The position numbers were made by a program, and so were the translations under genes. From the NCBI GenBank assembly GCA_913054055.1, contig CAJXIT010000170.1, positions 1-7,361 on the forward strand: a stretch of DNA of 7,361 nucleotides, read 5' to 3'. Below, in pieces: positions 1 to 7,005 of the stretch. Under the pieces are notes generated by a model. It made no database searches and was not told where the DNA came from. It saw only the letters and a list, made by a program, of their open reading frames with translations. Origin of the DNA: an uncultured Thalassolituus sp. (GTDB lineage: Bacteria > Pseudomonadota > Gammaproteobacteria > Pseudomonadales > Oceanobacteraceae). Positions within the stretch are counted from its first letter, which is position 1; every line of letters begins with the position of its first letter.

Positions 1-421
1 CAGCACTTCTTAATACAAGATCAAACTGATTGGCATTAAATACTCCGGCCACCTGAAATTCAGGAGATTGTAAAATTATCTTATCGATTTCTTGATCAGA
101 AAACTCAACACCTGCAGACTTAGCAGCCTGCTTAAGTACAAGCTCGTTAATCAAACCATCAACAGCAATTGAGCGAAGACGACTATCTTCCATATTAAAG
201 CTATCACCAAACTGTGACTGCAAACGACGTTTTTGCATTTGCACCATCTGACTAACTTTAAGCTCACTAATCTCTTCACCATTAACTTCAGCAGGCGCAT
301 CTTGCCCCCCACCTAAAGCAACAATACTATCGATACCAAATAATGCGAAGGTCATGATAATCAGACCCACTATGATTTTTGCAACCGTTCCTTTTGAACC
401 ATCGCGAATTGCTTGTAGCAT
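1..421 (-). CDS. ppiD: PpiD, periplasmic folding chaperone / peptidyl-prolyl isomerase, N-terminal part (cut by window start)
   Basis: The first 140 codons are visible, reading MLQAIRDGSKG and onward; the rest lies outside the window. A short basic N-terminus is followed by one hydrophobic segment at about residues 14-36, which fits an uncleaved inner-membrane anchor with the remainder in the periplasm. Next comes the SurA/PpiD-type N-terminal chaperone region: VNGEEIS at about 47-53, a Q/R-rich helix ending in QSQFGDSF, then GLINELVLKQAA and SPEFQVAGVFNANQFD. This pattern closely resembles E. coli and Pseudomonas PpiD. The family helps outer-membrane and secreted proteins leave the Sec translocon; the parvulin domain would lie in the missing part. 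The ATG at 419-421 is preceded by GAGG only 2 nt away and by AAAAGG about 10 nt away, so the exact ribosome site is uncertain. Its position after hupB is the usual gammaproteobacterial order. Confidence 0.93.
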   Translation of the reverse strand, partial: MLQAIRDGSKGTVAKIIVGLIIMTFALFGIDSIVALGGGQDAPAEVNGEEISELKVSQMVQMQKRRLQSQFGDSFNMEDSRLRSIAVDGLINELVLKQAAKSAGVEFSDQEIDKIILQSPEFQVAGVFNANQFDLVLRSA

Positions 422-463
422 AACCTCACAACCTTTTATTAGAATTCTTAGGTTAAATAAAAC

Positions 464-496
464 AAAAAAAGCGCATCAAGTAAGATGCGCTTTTTT
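464..496 (-). terminator. Rho-independent terminator after hupB
   Basis: A perfect 7-bp GC-rich stem, GCGCATC (471-477) with GATGCGC (484-490), encloses a 6-nt loop. It is flanked by seven A (464-470) and six T (491-496), so the stem can extend and the structure has a U-tract on either strand. No plus-strand gene ends here, so its evident job is to end hupB transcription, about 45 bp after the hupB stop codon. It lies between hupB and ppiD, which implies that ppiD has its own promoter or depends on read-through. Confidence 0.9.
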
Positions 497-534
497 AGAT
501 AAACTTTCGTTCTTATAAACCGCTATAACTAATT

Positions 535-807
535 TTAGTTAACTGCGTCTTTAAGAGCTTTTCCTGGTTTAAAACCTGGAACTTTAGCAGCAGCAATTTC
601 AATCGGCTGACCCGTTTGAGGATTACGACCAGTTCGAGCTGCACGCTCTTTAACTGCAAAAGTACCAAATCCAACTAGAACAACTTGATCACCATCTTTT
701 AATGCTGTGGTAATTGCATCTACAGTAGCATCTAAAGCACGACCAGCAGCCGCTTTTGGAATATCTGCAGAAGCTGCAATCGCATCAATCAACTCAGATT
801 TATTCAC
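535..807 (-). CDS. hupB: DNA-binding protein HU, beta type
   Basis: This encodes a 90-residue histone-like HU protein, the exact family length. HU binds and bends DNA with little sequence preference and works in nucleoid structure, replication and repair. The N-terminal helices (MNKSELIDAI to about residue 40) form the dimer body. The signature GFGTFAVKERAARTGRNPQTG spans about 46-66, with the DNA-intercalating proline of the arm tip at P63 (RNPQTG). The end, PGKALKDAVN, is nearly that of E. coli HupB. The start codon is GTG (805-807), supported by the MNKSE-type N-terminus and by AAGGGG (complement of 814-819) 6 nt upstream. The gene lies 133 bp after lon, the standard place for hupB, with its own promoter candidate in the gap and a strong terminator behind it. 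Confidence 0.98.
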   Translation of the reverse strand: MNKSELIDAIAASADIPKAAAGRALDATVDAITTALKDGDQVVLVGFGTFAVKERAARTGRNPQTGQPIEIAAAKVPGFKPGKALKDAVN

Positions 808-891
808 ACTTATCCCCTTACCTTACTTGGTTTTTATATATGTAAATCGGTATAGCTAAGCGCCGTAGCAATGACCATCACAAGAAGCAGG

Positions 892-920
892 AAGTTACCC
901 AGTGTGAGGCCTTGTGTCAA
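892..920 (-). promoter_or_regulatory. Candidate sigma-70 promoter of hupB
   Basis: On the minus strand a perfect -35 box TTGACA (complement of 915-920) is followed after 17 bp by TAACTT (complement of 892-897), which has the first, second and last consensus bases of a -10 box. Transcription would start near 885, giving a leader of about 80 nt. The lon-hupB gap holds no clear hairpin terminator, so lon read-through into hupB is also possible. This is inferred from box matching only. Confidence 0.5.
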
Positions 921-940
921 GACGCTTTATGGCTTTTTAC

Positions 941-3331
941 TTAATGTGTACTCATTTGACCCAATTGATTTTGCTGGGTCGCTGCTTCCTTTTCAAGAAC
1001 TGAAGCAACATTTTTCTCTAAATCACCTGTCAAAGCCACATCAATTACTTCGTCCACCCACTTAACAGGAATAATCTCTAATTGATCCTTTATGTTTTCA
1101 GGAATTTCACGTAAGTCACGCTCGTTTTCAGAGGGTATTAGTACAGTTTTTATACCGCCACGATGGGCAGCTAATAATTTTTCTTTTAATCCGCCTATAG
1201 GCAGGACCTTCCCTCTTAAGGTGACCTCCCCTGTCATGGCCACATCTGCTCGAATCTGAGTATTGGTAATGACAGACATCAAAGCAGTCACCATACCAAC
1301 GCCTGCACTAGGGCCGTCTTTAGGAGTAGCACCCTCTGGCACATGGATATGCAGGTCATGGGTCTCAAAGAAATCAGACGGCAGTCCCAGCCCTTCTGAG
1401 CGCCCCTTAACAACGGTTAAGGCCGCCTGAATGGACTCTTGCATTACATCACCAAGCGAGCCGGTTTTAACAATACGGCCCTTACCTGGCGTTATGACAG
1501 ATTCAATGGTTAAAATCTCACCACCTACAGAGGTCCAAGCCAATCCCGTAACCTGACCAACCTGATCTTCAGAATCAGCCAAACCGTACTGAAATTTCTG
1601 AACACCTAAATAATCCTCGAGCATCGCAGGTGTAATATCTGACTCAACACTGACTTCCTTTGTCATAACATTTTCTTTTACAACTTTACGACAAAGCTTA
1701 GCCATTTCGCGCTCAAGGCCACGCACACCCGCTTCTTTTGTATAATGACGAATCACTGATCGCATAGTGTCTTCTGAGACAGCAAGCTCACTATCCTTAA
1801 CACCATTTTGCTTCATTTGTTTTGGCAGCAAATAGCGCTCTGAAATATTTACTTTTTCATCTTCGGTATAACCCGGAATACGAATAATCTCCATACGATC
1901 AAGCAAAGGGCCGGGAATATTCATGCTATTAGCAGTACATACAAACATAACTTCAGACAAATCATAATCCACTTCTAGATAATGATCAGCAAAGGTAGTG
2001 TTTTGCTCAGGATCCAATACTTCTAGCAGGGCAGAAGCTGGATCACCACGATGATCCATCCCCATCTTATCGATTTCATCCAGTAAAAATAACGGATTCT
2101 TAACGCCCACCTTAGATAGCTTTTGTACTAGTTTACCCGGCATAGAGCCAATATAAGTTCTTCGATGACCACGAATCTCAGATTCATCTCGCACACCACC
2201 TAGAGCCATGCGAACATACTTTCGATTTGTTGCTTTTGCGATAGAACGCCCTAAGGATGTCTTACCAACACCCGGCGGCCCTACTAAACACAAAATATTA
2301 GACGTGGATTTTTTGACACGCTTTTGCACTGCCAAATATTCTAGAATGCGATCCTTAACCTCATCCAAGCCATAATGATCTTTATCCAAAATTTCTTTAG
2401 CAAGATCGATGTTCGCCCTAACCTTACTTTTAGACTTCCAAGGTACATTCAACATCCAATCCAGGTAGCCTCGCACAACAGATGCTTCTGCGGACATCGG
2501 TGACATCATTTTTAATTTAGATAGCTCGGATTCTGCTTTTTCCTTTGCATCCTTAGGCATACCAGCATCATTAATTTTATTCTGCAGATCCTCAAGCTCA
2601 TTGGGTACATCATCCATATCGCCCAATTCTTTTTGAATGGCCTTCATTTGCTCATTCAAATAATATTCACGCTGGCTTTTTTCCATTTGTTTTTTGACGC
2701 GACCGCGGATTCTTTTTTCCACATCCAGCAAATCAATTTCAGATTCAATTTGCGCCATAATATGCTCTAAACGCTCACGCTCGCTAACCATCTCTAAAAT
2801 AGATTGCTTTTCTTCCAATTTAAGCGATAGATGTGCAGAAATGGTATCCGCTAAGCGACCAGGCTCATCAATACTCTCTATTGACGTTAACACCTCGCTA
2901 GGCACTTTTTTACTCATCTGAACAAACTGGTCAAACTGCTCAGTTACAGCCTTTACCAATACTTCCTCTTCTTTATCGATTAATGACTCAATCTCAAGAG
3001 GAAATGCTTCACCAACATAATATTCTTCATCCTGCTCAAAACCAGTAACCTCTGCACGGTACTGCCCCTCAACAAGTACTTTTACCGTGCCATCCGGTAG
3101 CTTTAACAGTTGCAATACATTGGCAACCGTACCTACCTTATAAACGTCCATTTCTCCTGGTTCATCTGTGGCCGCATTCTTTTGAGCAACCAAAAGGATT
3201 TTCTTCTCCCCTTCCATGGCTGCTTCCAATGCTTGTATTGACTTGTCTCGCCCCACGAATAACGGAATAACCATATGAGGGTACACAACCACATCGCGAA
3301 GAGGTAATAACGGGAATTTTTCTTTTGTCAT
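941..3331 (-). CDS. lon: Lon ATP-dependent protease (endopeptidase La)
   Basis: With the ATG at 3329-3331 the product is 796 residues, normal for bacterial Lon, and begins MTKEKFPLLPLRDVVVYPHM, matching the conserved family start. Order of domains: LON substrate-binding domain (about 6-200), coiled-coil region with SQREYYLNEQMKAIQKELG (about 219-237), AAA+ module with Walker A GPPGVGKT (351-358) and Walker B FLLDEID (415-421), then the protease domain. The catalytic dyad is Ser675 in PKDGPSAG and Lys718 in GGLKEKLL, with the same 43-residue separation as in E. coli. Lon works in the cytosol as a ring that unfolds and degrades damaged proteins and short-lived regulators, including SulA in E. 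coli. The frame is open upstream to a TTG at 3409, but those 26 extra codons have no family match and cover the likely promoter. Ribosome binding before 3331 is weak (GGTTGAG about 13 nt upstream). Confidence 0.97.
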   Translation of the reverse strand: MTKEKFPLLPLRDVVVYPHMVIPLFVGRDKSIQALEAAMEGEKKILLVAQKNAATDEPGEMDVYKVGTVANVLQLLKLPDGTVKVLVEGQYRAEVTGFEQDEEYYVGEAFPLEIESLIDKEEEVLVKAVTEQFDQFVQMSKKVPSEVLTSIESIDEPGRLADTISAHLSLKLEEKQSILEMVSERERLEHIMAQIESEIDLLDVEKRIRGRVKKQMEKSQREYYLNEQMKAIQKELGDMDDVPNELEDLQNKINDAGMPKDAKEKAESELSKLKMMSPMSAEASVVRGYLDWMLNVPWKSKSKVRANIDLAKEILDKDHYGLDEVKDRILEYLAVQKRVKKSTSNILCLVGPPGVGKTSLGRSIAKATNRKYVRMALGGVRDESEIRGHRRTYIGSMPGKLVQKLSKVGVKNPLFLLDEIDKMGMDHRGDPASALLEVLDPEQNTTFADHYLEVDYDLSEVMFVCTANSMNIPGPLLDRMEIIRIPGYTEDEKVNISERYLLPKQMKQNGVKDSELAVSEDTMRSVIRHYTKEAGVRGLEREMAKLCRKVVKENVMTKEVSVESDITPAMLEDYLGVQKFQYGLADSEDQVGQVTGLAWTSVGGEILTIESVITPGKGRIVKTGSLGDVMQESIQAALTVVKGRSEGLGLPSDFFETHDLHIHVPEGATPKDGPSAGVGMVTALMSVITNTQIRADVAMTGEVTLRGKVLPIGGLKEKLLAAHRGGIKTVLIPSENERDLREIPENIKDQLEIIPVKWVDEVIDVALTGDLEKNVASVLEKEAATQQNQLGQMSTH

Positions 3332-3371
3332 AATATATGGGTGCTCAACCACGCACTTAGAGATATAACAA

Positions 3372-3400
3372 AGATGGGGATAAGCACGCTTAATTACAAG
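3372..3400 (-). promoter_or_regulatory. Candidate sigma-32 heat-shock promoter of lon
   Basis: On the minus strand CTTGTA (complement of 3395-3400, against consensus CTTGAA) is followed after 15 bp by CCCCATCT (complement of 3372-3379), a full match to the sigma-32 -10 consensus CCCCATNT. Transcription would start near 3365, about 34 nt before the lon ATG at 3331. It lies just downstream of the clpX terminator, where lon needs its own promoter. E. coli lon is a known sigma-32 gene. Box matching and position support it; no experiment is visible here. Confidence 0.7.
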
Positions 3401-3410
3401 CTTAAACAAT

Positions 3411-3440
3411 AAAAAAAGGAGCTAAAAAGCTCCTTTTTTT
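3411..3440 (-). terminator. Rho-independent terminator after clpX
   Basis: The perfect stem GGAGCT (3418-3423) / AGCTCC (3428-3433) has a 4-nt loop and is flanked by seven A (3411-3417) and seven T (3434-3440). On the minus strand it starts 1 nt after the clpX stop codon and ends in a U-tract. It should separate clpX from lon. The flanking A and T runs can pair and lengthen the stem to about 13 bp. Confidence 0.92.
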
Positions 3441-3441
3441 A

Positions 3442-4728
3442 TTAAGCGTCGTCTGGTGCGACTTTTTGCGACTCATTTGACTCATAAATGAGCAATGGTT
3501 CAGAATCATCATTGATTACAGTTTCATCAATCACCACTTTTGCAACATGCTCTTCTGACGGTATTTTATACATACTATCAAGTAAAACACCTTCCATTAT
3601 AGATCTTAAACCACGAGCACCAGTTTTTCGCTCCATGGCTTTTTGAGCAACAGCCGTTAAAGCTGAATCTCTAAATTCAAGCTCAACATCCTCCATTTCA
3701 AACAAGGCTTGGTATTGCTTGATAAGAGCATTCTTAGGCTCAACCAAAATTTGAATCAATGCCGCTTCGTCTAACTCCTCAAGAGTCGCCACAACAGGCA
3801 GTCGACCTATAAATTCAGGAATCAAACCATAGCGCACTAAATCACCAGGCTCAGCATTGGTTAAGATAGAACCTAGCTGCTTGGTATCGTCTTTCGCCTT
3901 AACGACAGCATTAAATCCAATACTGCTTTTTTCGGTACGATCACGAATAATCTGATCCAATCCAGCAAAAGCACCGCCACAAATAAATAGAATATTACCA
4001 GTATCAACTTGTAAAAATTCTTGCTGAGGATGCTTACGCCCACCCTGAGGAGGAACAGAAGCAACAGTCCCTTCAATCAACTTAAGCAAGGCCTGCTGAA
4101 CACCCTCACCACTGACATCACGGGTAATAGATGGATTATCAGATTTACGTGAAATCTTATCAATCTCATCAATATAGACAATGCCGCGCTGAGCCTTATC
4201 TACATCATAATCACACTTTTGAAGCAATTTCTGAATGATGTTTTCAACATCTTCACCAACATAACCAGCCTCTGTTAAAGTGGTTGCATCAGCAATCGTA
4301 AATGGCACATTCAACAATCTCGCCAAGGTTTCAGCAAGTAATGTTTTACCGCTACCTGTTGGACCAATTAGCAATATATTGCTTTTTGCAAGCTCAGTTA
4401 CACCACTCTTGCCTTCAGTATGGCGCAAACGCTTATAGTGATTATAAACAGCTACAGACAAAACAACTTTCGCCCTGTCTTGACCAATCACGTATTCATC
4501 AAGGGTTTCCTTGATTTCTTTTGGCGTAGGCAGGCTATCGCTTGGCGCCTCACCTTGGCTTTCTTGAACTTCCTCACGAATAATGTCATTACATAAATCG
4601 ACACACTCGTCACAAATAAAGACGCTTGGGCCCGCAATTAGCTTGCGCACCTCGTGCTGACTTTTACCGCAAAAAGAACAATAAAGCAGTTTACTCTTAT
4701 CGTCTTTACCGCTGGTTTCGTCGCTCAT
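3442..4728 (-). CDS. clpX: ClpX, ATPase and specificity subunit of the ClpXP protease
   Basis: The product has 428 residues, typical for ClpX. The N-terminal zinc-binding domain has C17, C20, C39 and C42 (CSFC and CDEC). The AAA+ unfoldase follows: Walker A GPTGSGKT (122-129), pore loop GYVG (155-158), Walker B IVYIDEID (183-190), RKH loop (231-233), the IGF tripeptide (270-272) that docks onto ClpP, and the sensor-2 region GARGLRS (370-376). All key elements are intact. ClpX forms a hexamer in the cytosol, recognises tagged substrates such as ssrA-labelled proteins, and threads them into ClpP. The ATG at 4726-4728 has a good ribosome site, AGGGG (complement of 4736-4740), 7 nt upstream. It lies 95 bp after clpP, with a candidate heat-shock promoter in the gap, and is followed at once by a strong terminator. 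Confidence 0.98.
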   Translation of the reverse strand: MSDETSGKDDKSKLLYCSFCGKSQHEVRKLIAGPSVFICDECVDLCNDIIREEVQESQGEAPSDSLPTPKEIKETLDEYVIGQDRAKVVLSVAVYNHYKRLRHTEGKSGVTELAKSNILLIGPTGSGKTLLAETLARLLNVPFTIADATTLTEAGYVGEDVENIIQKLLQKCDYDVDKAQRGIVYIDEIDKISRKSDNPSITRDVSGEGVQQALLKLIEGTVASVPPQGGRKHPQQEFLQVDTGNILFICGGAFAGLDQIIRDRTEKSSIGFNAVVKAKDDTKQLGSILTNAEPGDLVRYGLIPEFIGRLPVVATLEELDEAALIQILVEPKNALIKQYQALFEMEDVELEFRDSALTAVAQKAMERKTGARGLRSIMEGVLLDSMYKIPSEEHVAKVVIDETVINDDSEPLLIYESNESQKVAPDDA

Positions 4729-4761
4729 TCGACTTCCCCTGAATCCACTGCATTTCTTTAA

Positions 4762-4790
4762 AGATGTAGCTAATACTCTGAATTTTCAAG
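4762..4790 (-). promoter_or_regulatory. Candidate sigma-32 promoter of clpX
   Basis: In the clpP-clpX gap, read on the minus strand, a perfect CTTGAA (complement of 4785-4790) is followed after 15 bp by CTACATCT (complement of 4762-4769). That second box matches five of the seven defined bases of CCCCATNT. The spacing equals that of the lon candidate. Transcription would start near 4755, about 27 nt before clpX. The -10 match is imperfect, so this is a moderate prediction; clpX may also be read from clpP. Confidence 0.45.
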
Positions 4791-4808
4791 CGCTACGACT
4801 AAAAATTC
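4780..4808. repeat. Inverted repeat in the clpP-clpX gap
   Basis: GAATTTT (4780-4786) and AAAATTC (4802-4808) form a perfect 7-bp inverted repeat around a 15-nt centre. It overlaps the -35 box of the clpX promoter candidate. It could be an operator or a weak hairpin, but an AT-rich repeat of this size can occur by chance. It does not resemble the CIRCE element. Confidence 0.35.
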
Positions 4809-4823
4809 AATTAAAGCTCTTGA

Positions 4824-5453
4824 TTAAACTTTACGCGTCTCAAGAACTTCATCAATCAAACCATATTCCAAGGCCTGATTAGCATTCATAAAATTATCAC
4901 GCTCTGTGTCCGCAGCCACTGTTTCTACTGGCTTGCCAGTATGATGAGCAAGAATGCCATTTAGGCGATCCTTGGTATCCTTAATATTCTCGGCATGAAT
5001 AAGAATATCTGTAGCCTGCCCTTGAGCACCACCACTTGGCTGATGAATCATAACTCGACTATTAGGCAAGCAGTAACGTTTGCCACTTTCGCCGGCAGCT
5101 AGGAGAAACGCCCCCATACTGCATGCCTGGCCAATACAAATAGTACTCACATTAGGCTTAATAAATTGCATTGTATCGTATATAGACATACCAGCCGTTA
5201 CAGAGCCGCCTGGCGAGTTTATATACAAATGGATGTCTTTTTCTGGGTTCTCAGCTTCCAAAAACAGCATCTGAGCTACCACTAGGTTAGCCATATGGTC
5301 TTCAACCTGGCCAACTAAAAAAATCACTCGCTCTTTTAATAGGCGAGAATAAATATCATAAGAGCGTTCACCTCGGGCGGTTTGCTCAACGACCATAGGA
5401 ACTAGGCCTGACATCTGAATAGCTGGATCCTGAACGGCCAGTAGGTCTTTCAT
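4824..5453 (-). CDS. clpP: ClpP, ATP-dependent serine protease subunit
   Basis: The product has 209 residues, the usual ClpP length. The catalytic triad is Ser112 (GQACSMGA), His137 (VMIHQP) and Asp186 (TERDNF), at the expected spacing. The substrate-binding glycine-rich segment YINSPGGSVTAG (about 77-88) is intact. The N-terminus before LVPMVVEQTARGERSYDIYS looks like the short self-cleaved propeptide; by comparison with E. coli, cleavage would fall near Met14. ClpP forms a 14-subunit chamber in the cytosol and degrades proteins delivered by ClpX (or ClpA). The ATG at 5451-5453 is preceded by GGAG (complement of 5461-5464) with a 7-nt spacer, a good ribosome site. It lies between tig and clpX, the conserved order. 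Confidence 0.98.
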   Translation of the reverse strand: MKDLLAVQDPAIQMSGLVPMVVEQTARGERSYDIYSRLLKERVIFLVGQVEDHMANLVVAQMLFLEAENPEKDIHLYINSPGGSVTAGMSIYDTMQFIKPNVSTICIGQACSMGAFLLAAGESGKRYCLPNSRVMIHQPSGGAQGQATDILIHAENIKDTKDRLNGILAHHTGKPVETVAADTERDNFMNANQALEYGLIDEVLETRKV

Positions 5454-5478
5454 GCGTTATCTCCGTCAACGACATCAG

Positions 5479-5512
5479 AAAAAACAGCCGTTATCTTAGA
5501 TAACAGCTGTTT
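5479..5512 (-). terminator. Rho-independent terminator between tig and clpP
   Basis: AAACAGC (5482-5488) pairs with GCTGTTT (5506-5512) and GTTATC (5490-5495) with GATAAC (5499-5504). This gives a 13-bp stem with one mismatch (5489/5505) and a 3-nt loop. On the minus strand it is followed by a run of six T (complement of 5479-5484). It ends about 25 nt before the clpP ATG. It should limit read-through from tig; if the clpP promoter lies upstream of it, it would also sit in the clpP leader. Confidence 0.8.
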
Positions 5513-5516
5513 AATG

Positions 5517-5546
5517 ATTGTAGCCTGAAACCTGCCATTTTGGCAG
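5517..5546 (-). promoter_or_regulatory. Possible sigma-70 promoter of clpP
   Basis: On the minus strand CTGCCA (complement of 5541-5546, four of six consensus bases) is followed after 18 bp by TACAAT (complement of 5517-5522, five of six). Transcription would start just before the terminator hairpin at 5479-5512, so that hairpin would form in the clpP leader. No sigma-32 type CCCCAT box was seen in this gap. Weak evidence. Confidence 0.35.
5532..5546 (-). repeat. Short hairpin just after tig
   Basis: CTGCCA (5532-5537) and TGGCAG (5541-5546) form a perfect 6-bp stem with a 3-nt loop, 9 nt after the tig stop codon. On the minus strand only three T follow, so it is a poor terminator alone. It may protect the tig mRNA end. 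It overlaps the possible clpP -35 box. Confidence 0.5.
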
Positions 5547-5555
5547 AATTTGTAA

Positions 5556-6866
5556 TTATTGGGCGCTATTTGCCGCTTTAATTACTTCTTCGTAGCTACT
5601 GTCTTTTTCAGTTACTTTTGCTTGCTCAAGAATTGTATCTACAACCTGCTCTTCTAAAGCCAAGGCTTCCAACTGAGAGCGCTGCTCTTGATTAGATTTG
5701 TAGAATTCTCTTACTTGATCTGGATCTTGGTAAGTAGACGCCATATCTTCAATCAAGGCCTCTACTCTAGCATCATCTGCTTTCAACTCAAACTGCTCTA
5801 CAGCAGCATTAATCAACAGACCTAGCTTAACGCGACGATCCGCCTGATCGGTAAACATCTCATTTGGAAGCATGTCTGGATTAAATTCCTGACCACCACC
5901 AAATTGCTGAAACGCTTGCTGCTTAAGGCGCTGAATTTCTTGATCAATCAATGCACTCGGCACGTCAATTTCATTAGCAGACAACAAGCCATCAAGGACC
6001 TGGTTCTTAGTATTACGAGCGATCGATTGCTTAAGCTCGCGCTCCATATTTTTACGAACCTCAGAACGGAATGAAGCTTCATCAGTAGCCTCAACACCAA
6101 ACTGCTTAAAGAACTCTTCACTTAACTCTGGCAAAGTCGCACTCTCTACAGCGTGCACCTTGATTTTGAACTCAGCTTCTTTGCCCTGTAGATTCTCAGC
6201 TTGATAATCCGCTGGGAAAGTCACTTTAATTGATGACTCATCACCGGCTTTCATGCCGATAATTTGATCTTCAAAGCCAGGAATCATACTCTTAGAGCCA
6301 AGCGCTAAGCTATAACCTTCAGCCTTACCACCTTCAAAAGCTTCTCCATCCACATAGCCATCAAAGTCGATCTTAACTTTGTCGCCATCTTTAGATGCTG
6401 AATCAGACTCTTCAAAAGTTGCTTGCTGCTTACGAAGCACGTCAACCATAGTATCCAGATCAGAATCCTGAATATCAGCAGTCAGTTTTTCAACTTCAAC
6501 CGTATCTAGACCAGAAACTTTAACTTCTGGGTAGATTTCAAAAGTCGCTGAGAATTGAAAATCCTTACCGTCCTCATCAACGATTGGCGTCACACTAGGC
6601 ATGCCCGCTGGATTAAGCTTTTCTTGAGTAACAGCTTGAATAAAACCTTGCTGCATTTGTTCGCCCAATACCTCTTGGCGAACACCTTTTCCGTAACGCT
6701 GCTTTATAACACGCTTAGGAATTTTCCCCTGACGGAACCCATCAATACGAGCCGTACGGGAAACTTGGTCTAAACGCTTAGCAATTTCTTGCTCAATGTC
6801 AGACGCTGGAATGTCGATTACAAGCTTACGTTCTAAGCCTGCTAGTGTTTCTACTGAAACTTGCAT
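5556..6866 (-). CDS. tig: Trigger factor, ribosome-associated chaperone and peptidyl-prolyl isomerase
   Basis: The product has 436 residues, against 432 in E. coli. The N-terminal ribosome-binding domain (about 1-115) has the signature GFRQGKIP at 43-50, whose FRQ loop corresponds to the FRK that contacts ribosomal protein L23 in E. coli. The FKBP-type isomerase domain (about 160-245) includes GDKVKIDFDGYVDGEAFEGG and MIPGFEDQIIGMKAGD. The helical C-terminal chaperone arms (about 250-436) include the usual QQFGGG and LGLLINAAVEQ segments. Trigger factor shields new polypeptides at the ribosome exit. The ATG at 6864-6866 follows a modest ribosome site, GGGG (complement of 6872-6875), 5 nt upstream, and MQVSVETL is the usual family start. 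tig leads the cluster and is divergent from a sulA-like gene. Confidence 0.98.
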   Translation of the reverse strand: MQVSVETLAGLERKLVIDIPASDIEQEIAKRLDQVSRTARIDGFRQGKIPKRVIKQRYGKGVRQEVLGEQMQQGFIQAVTQEKLNPAGMPSVTPIVDEDGKDFQFSATFEIYPEVKVSGLDTVEVEKLTADIQDSDLDTMVDVLRKQQATFEESDSASKDGDKVKIDFDGYVDGEAFEGGKAEGYSLALGSKSMIPGFEDQIIGMKAGDESSIKVTFPADYQAENLQGKEAEFKIKVHAVESATLPELSEEFFKQFGVEATDEASFRSEVRKNMERELKQSIARNTKNQVLDGLLSANEIDVPSALIDQEIQRLKQQAFQQFGGGQEFNPDMLPNEMFTDQADRRVKLGLLINAAVEQFELKADDARVEALIEDMASTYQDPDQVREFYKSNQEQRSQLEALALEEQVVDTILEQAKVTEKDSSYEEVIKAANSAQ

Positions 6867-6913
6867 GGATGCCCCACAAAAAATACAGAAGCTGGTGAAT
6901 TTTAGGATTGGGT

Positions 6914-6942
6914 ACTCTATTGATGTGACGAGCGGTAATCAA
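6914..6942 (-). promoter_or_regulatory. Candidate sigma-70 promoter of tig
   Basis: On the minus strand TTGATT (complement of 6937-6942) is followed after 17 bp by TAGAGT (complement of 6914-6919); each has four of six consensus bases. Transcription would start near 6907, about 40 nt before the tig ATG. It does not overlap the LexA-type boxes, which are about 70 bp or more further upstream. Confidence 0.45.
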
Positions 6943-6998
6943 GCTGTTTTTACGATCAAGTAGAGATTTATCGCCAAACAGAACAGTTTTTAATCAAG
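6937..6998. repeat. Three ATCAAG repeats upstream of tig
   Basis: ATCAAG occurs at 6938-6943, 6955-6960 and 6993-6998 in the tig-sulA spacer. The last two are each preceded by a run of T followed by A (TTTTTACG and TTTTTA). The first copy supplies the -35 box of the tig promoter candidate. The role of the others is unknown, and chance is possible in this AT-rich spacer. Confidence 0.3.
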
Positions 6999-7005
6999 AA
7001 CAGTG

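Noticed and set aside
430..454. Palindrome-like stretch AACCT ... AGGTT with AGAATTCT inside, upstream of ppiD
   Set aside because: The outer and inner repeats do not share a centre, so it is not a real dyad; AT-rich chance is enough.
879..916. CACAAG / CTTGTG inverted repeat in the lon-hupB gap as a lon terminator
   Set aside because: Only 6 bp with a 26-nt loop and no U-tract; it also overlaps the hupB promoter candidate.
871..1065. Plus-strand open frame of 64 codons across the lon 3' end and the lon-hupB gap
   Set aside because: It mostly overlaps lon in antisense, has no recognisable domain and covers the candidate hupB promoter.
2694..2921. Plus-strand open frame of 75 codons inside lon
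   Set aside because: Antisense to the strongly conserved lon coding region, serine-rich low-information product, no match recognised.
3873..4076. Minus-strand open frame with a hydrophobic product inside clpX
   Set aside because: It is a different frame of the well-conserved clpX gene; the hydrophobic look comes from out-of-frame codons.
4302..4514. Plus-strand open frame of 70 codons inside clpX
   Set aside because: Antisense to the Walker A region of clpX, with no family resemblance.
5080..5274. Plus-strand open frame of 64 codons inside clpP
   Set aside because: Antisense to the catalytic serine region of clpP, with no family resemblance.
6555..6773. Plus-strand open frame of 72 codons inside tig
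   Set aside because: Antisense to the trigger factor ribosome-binding region, with no family resemblance.
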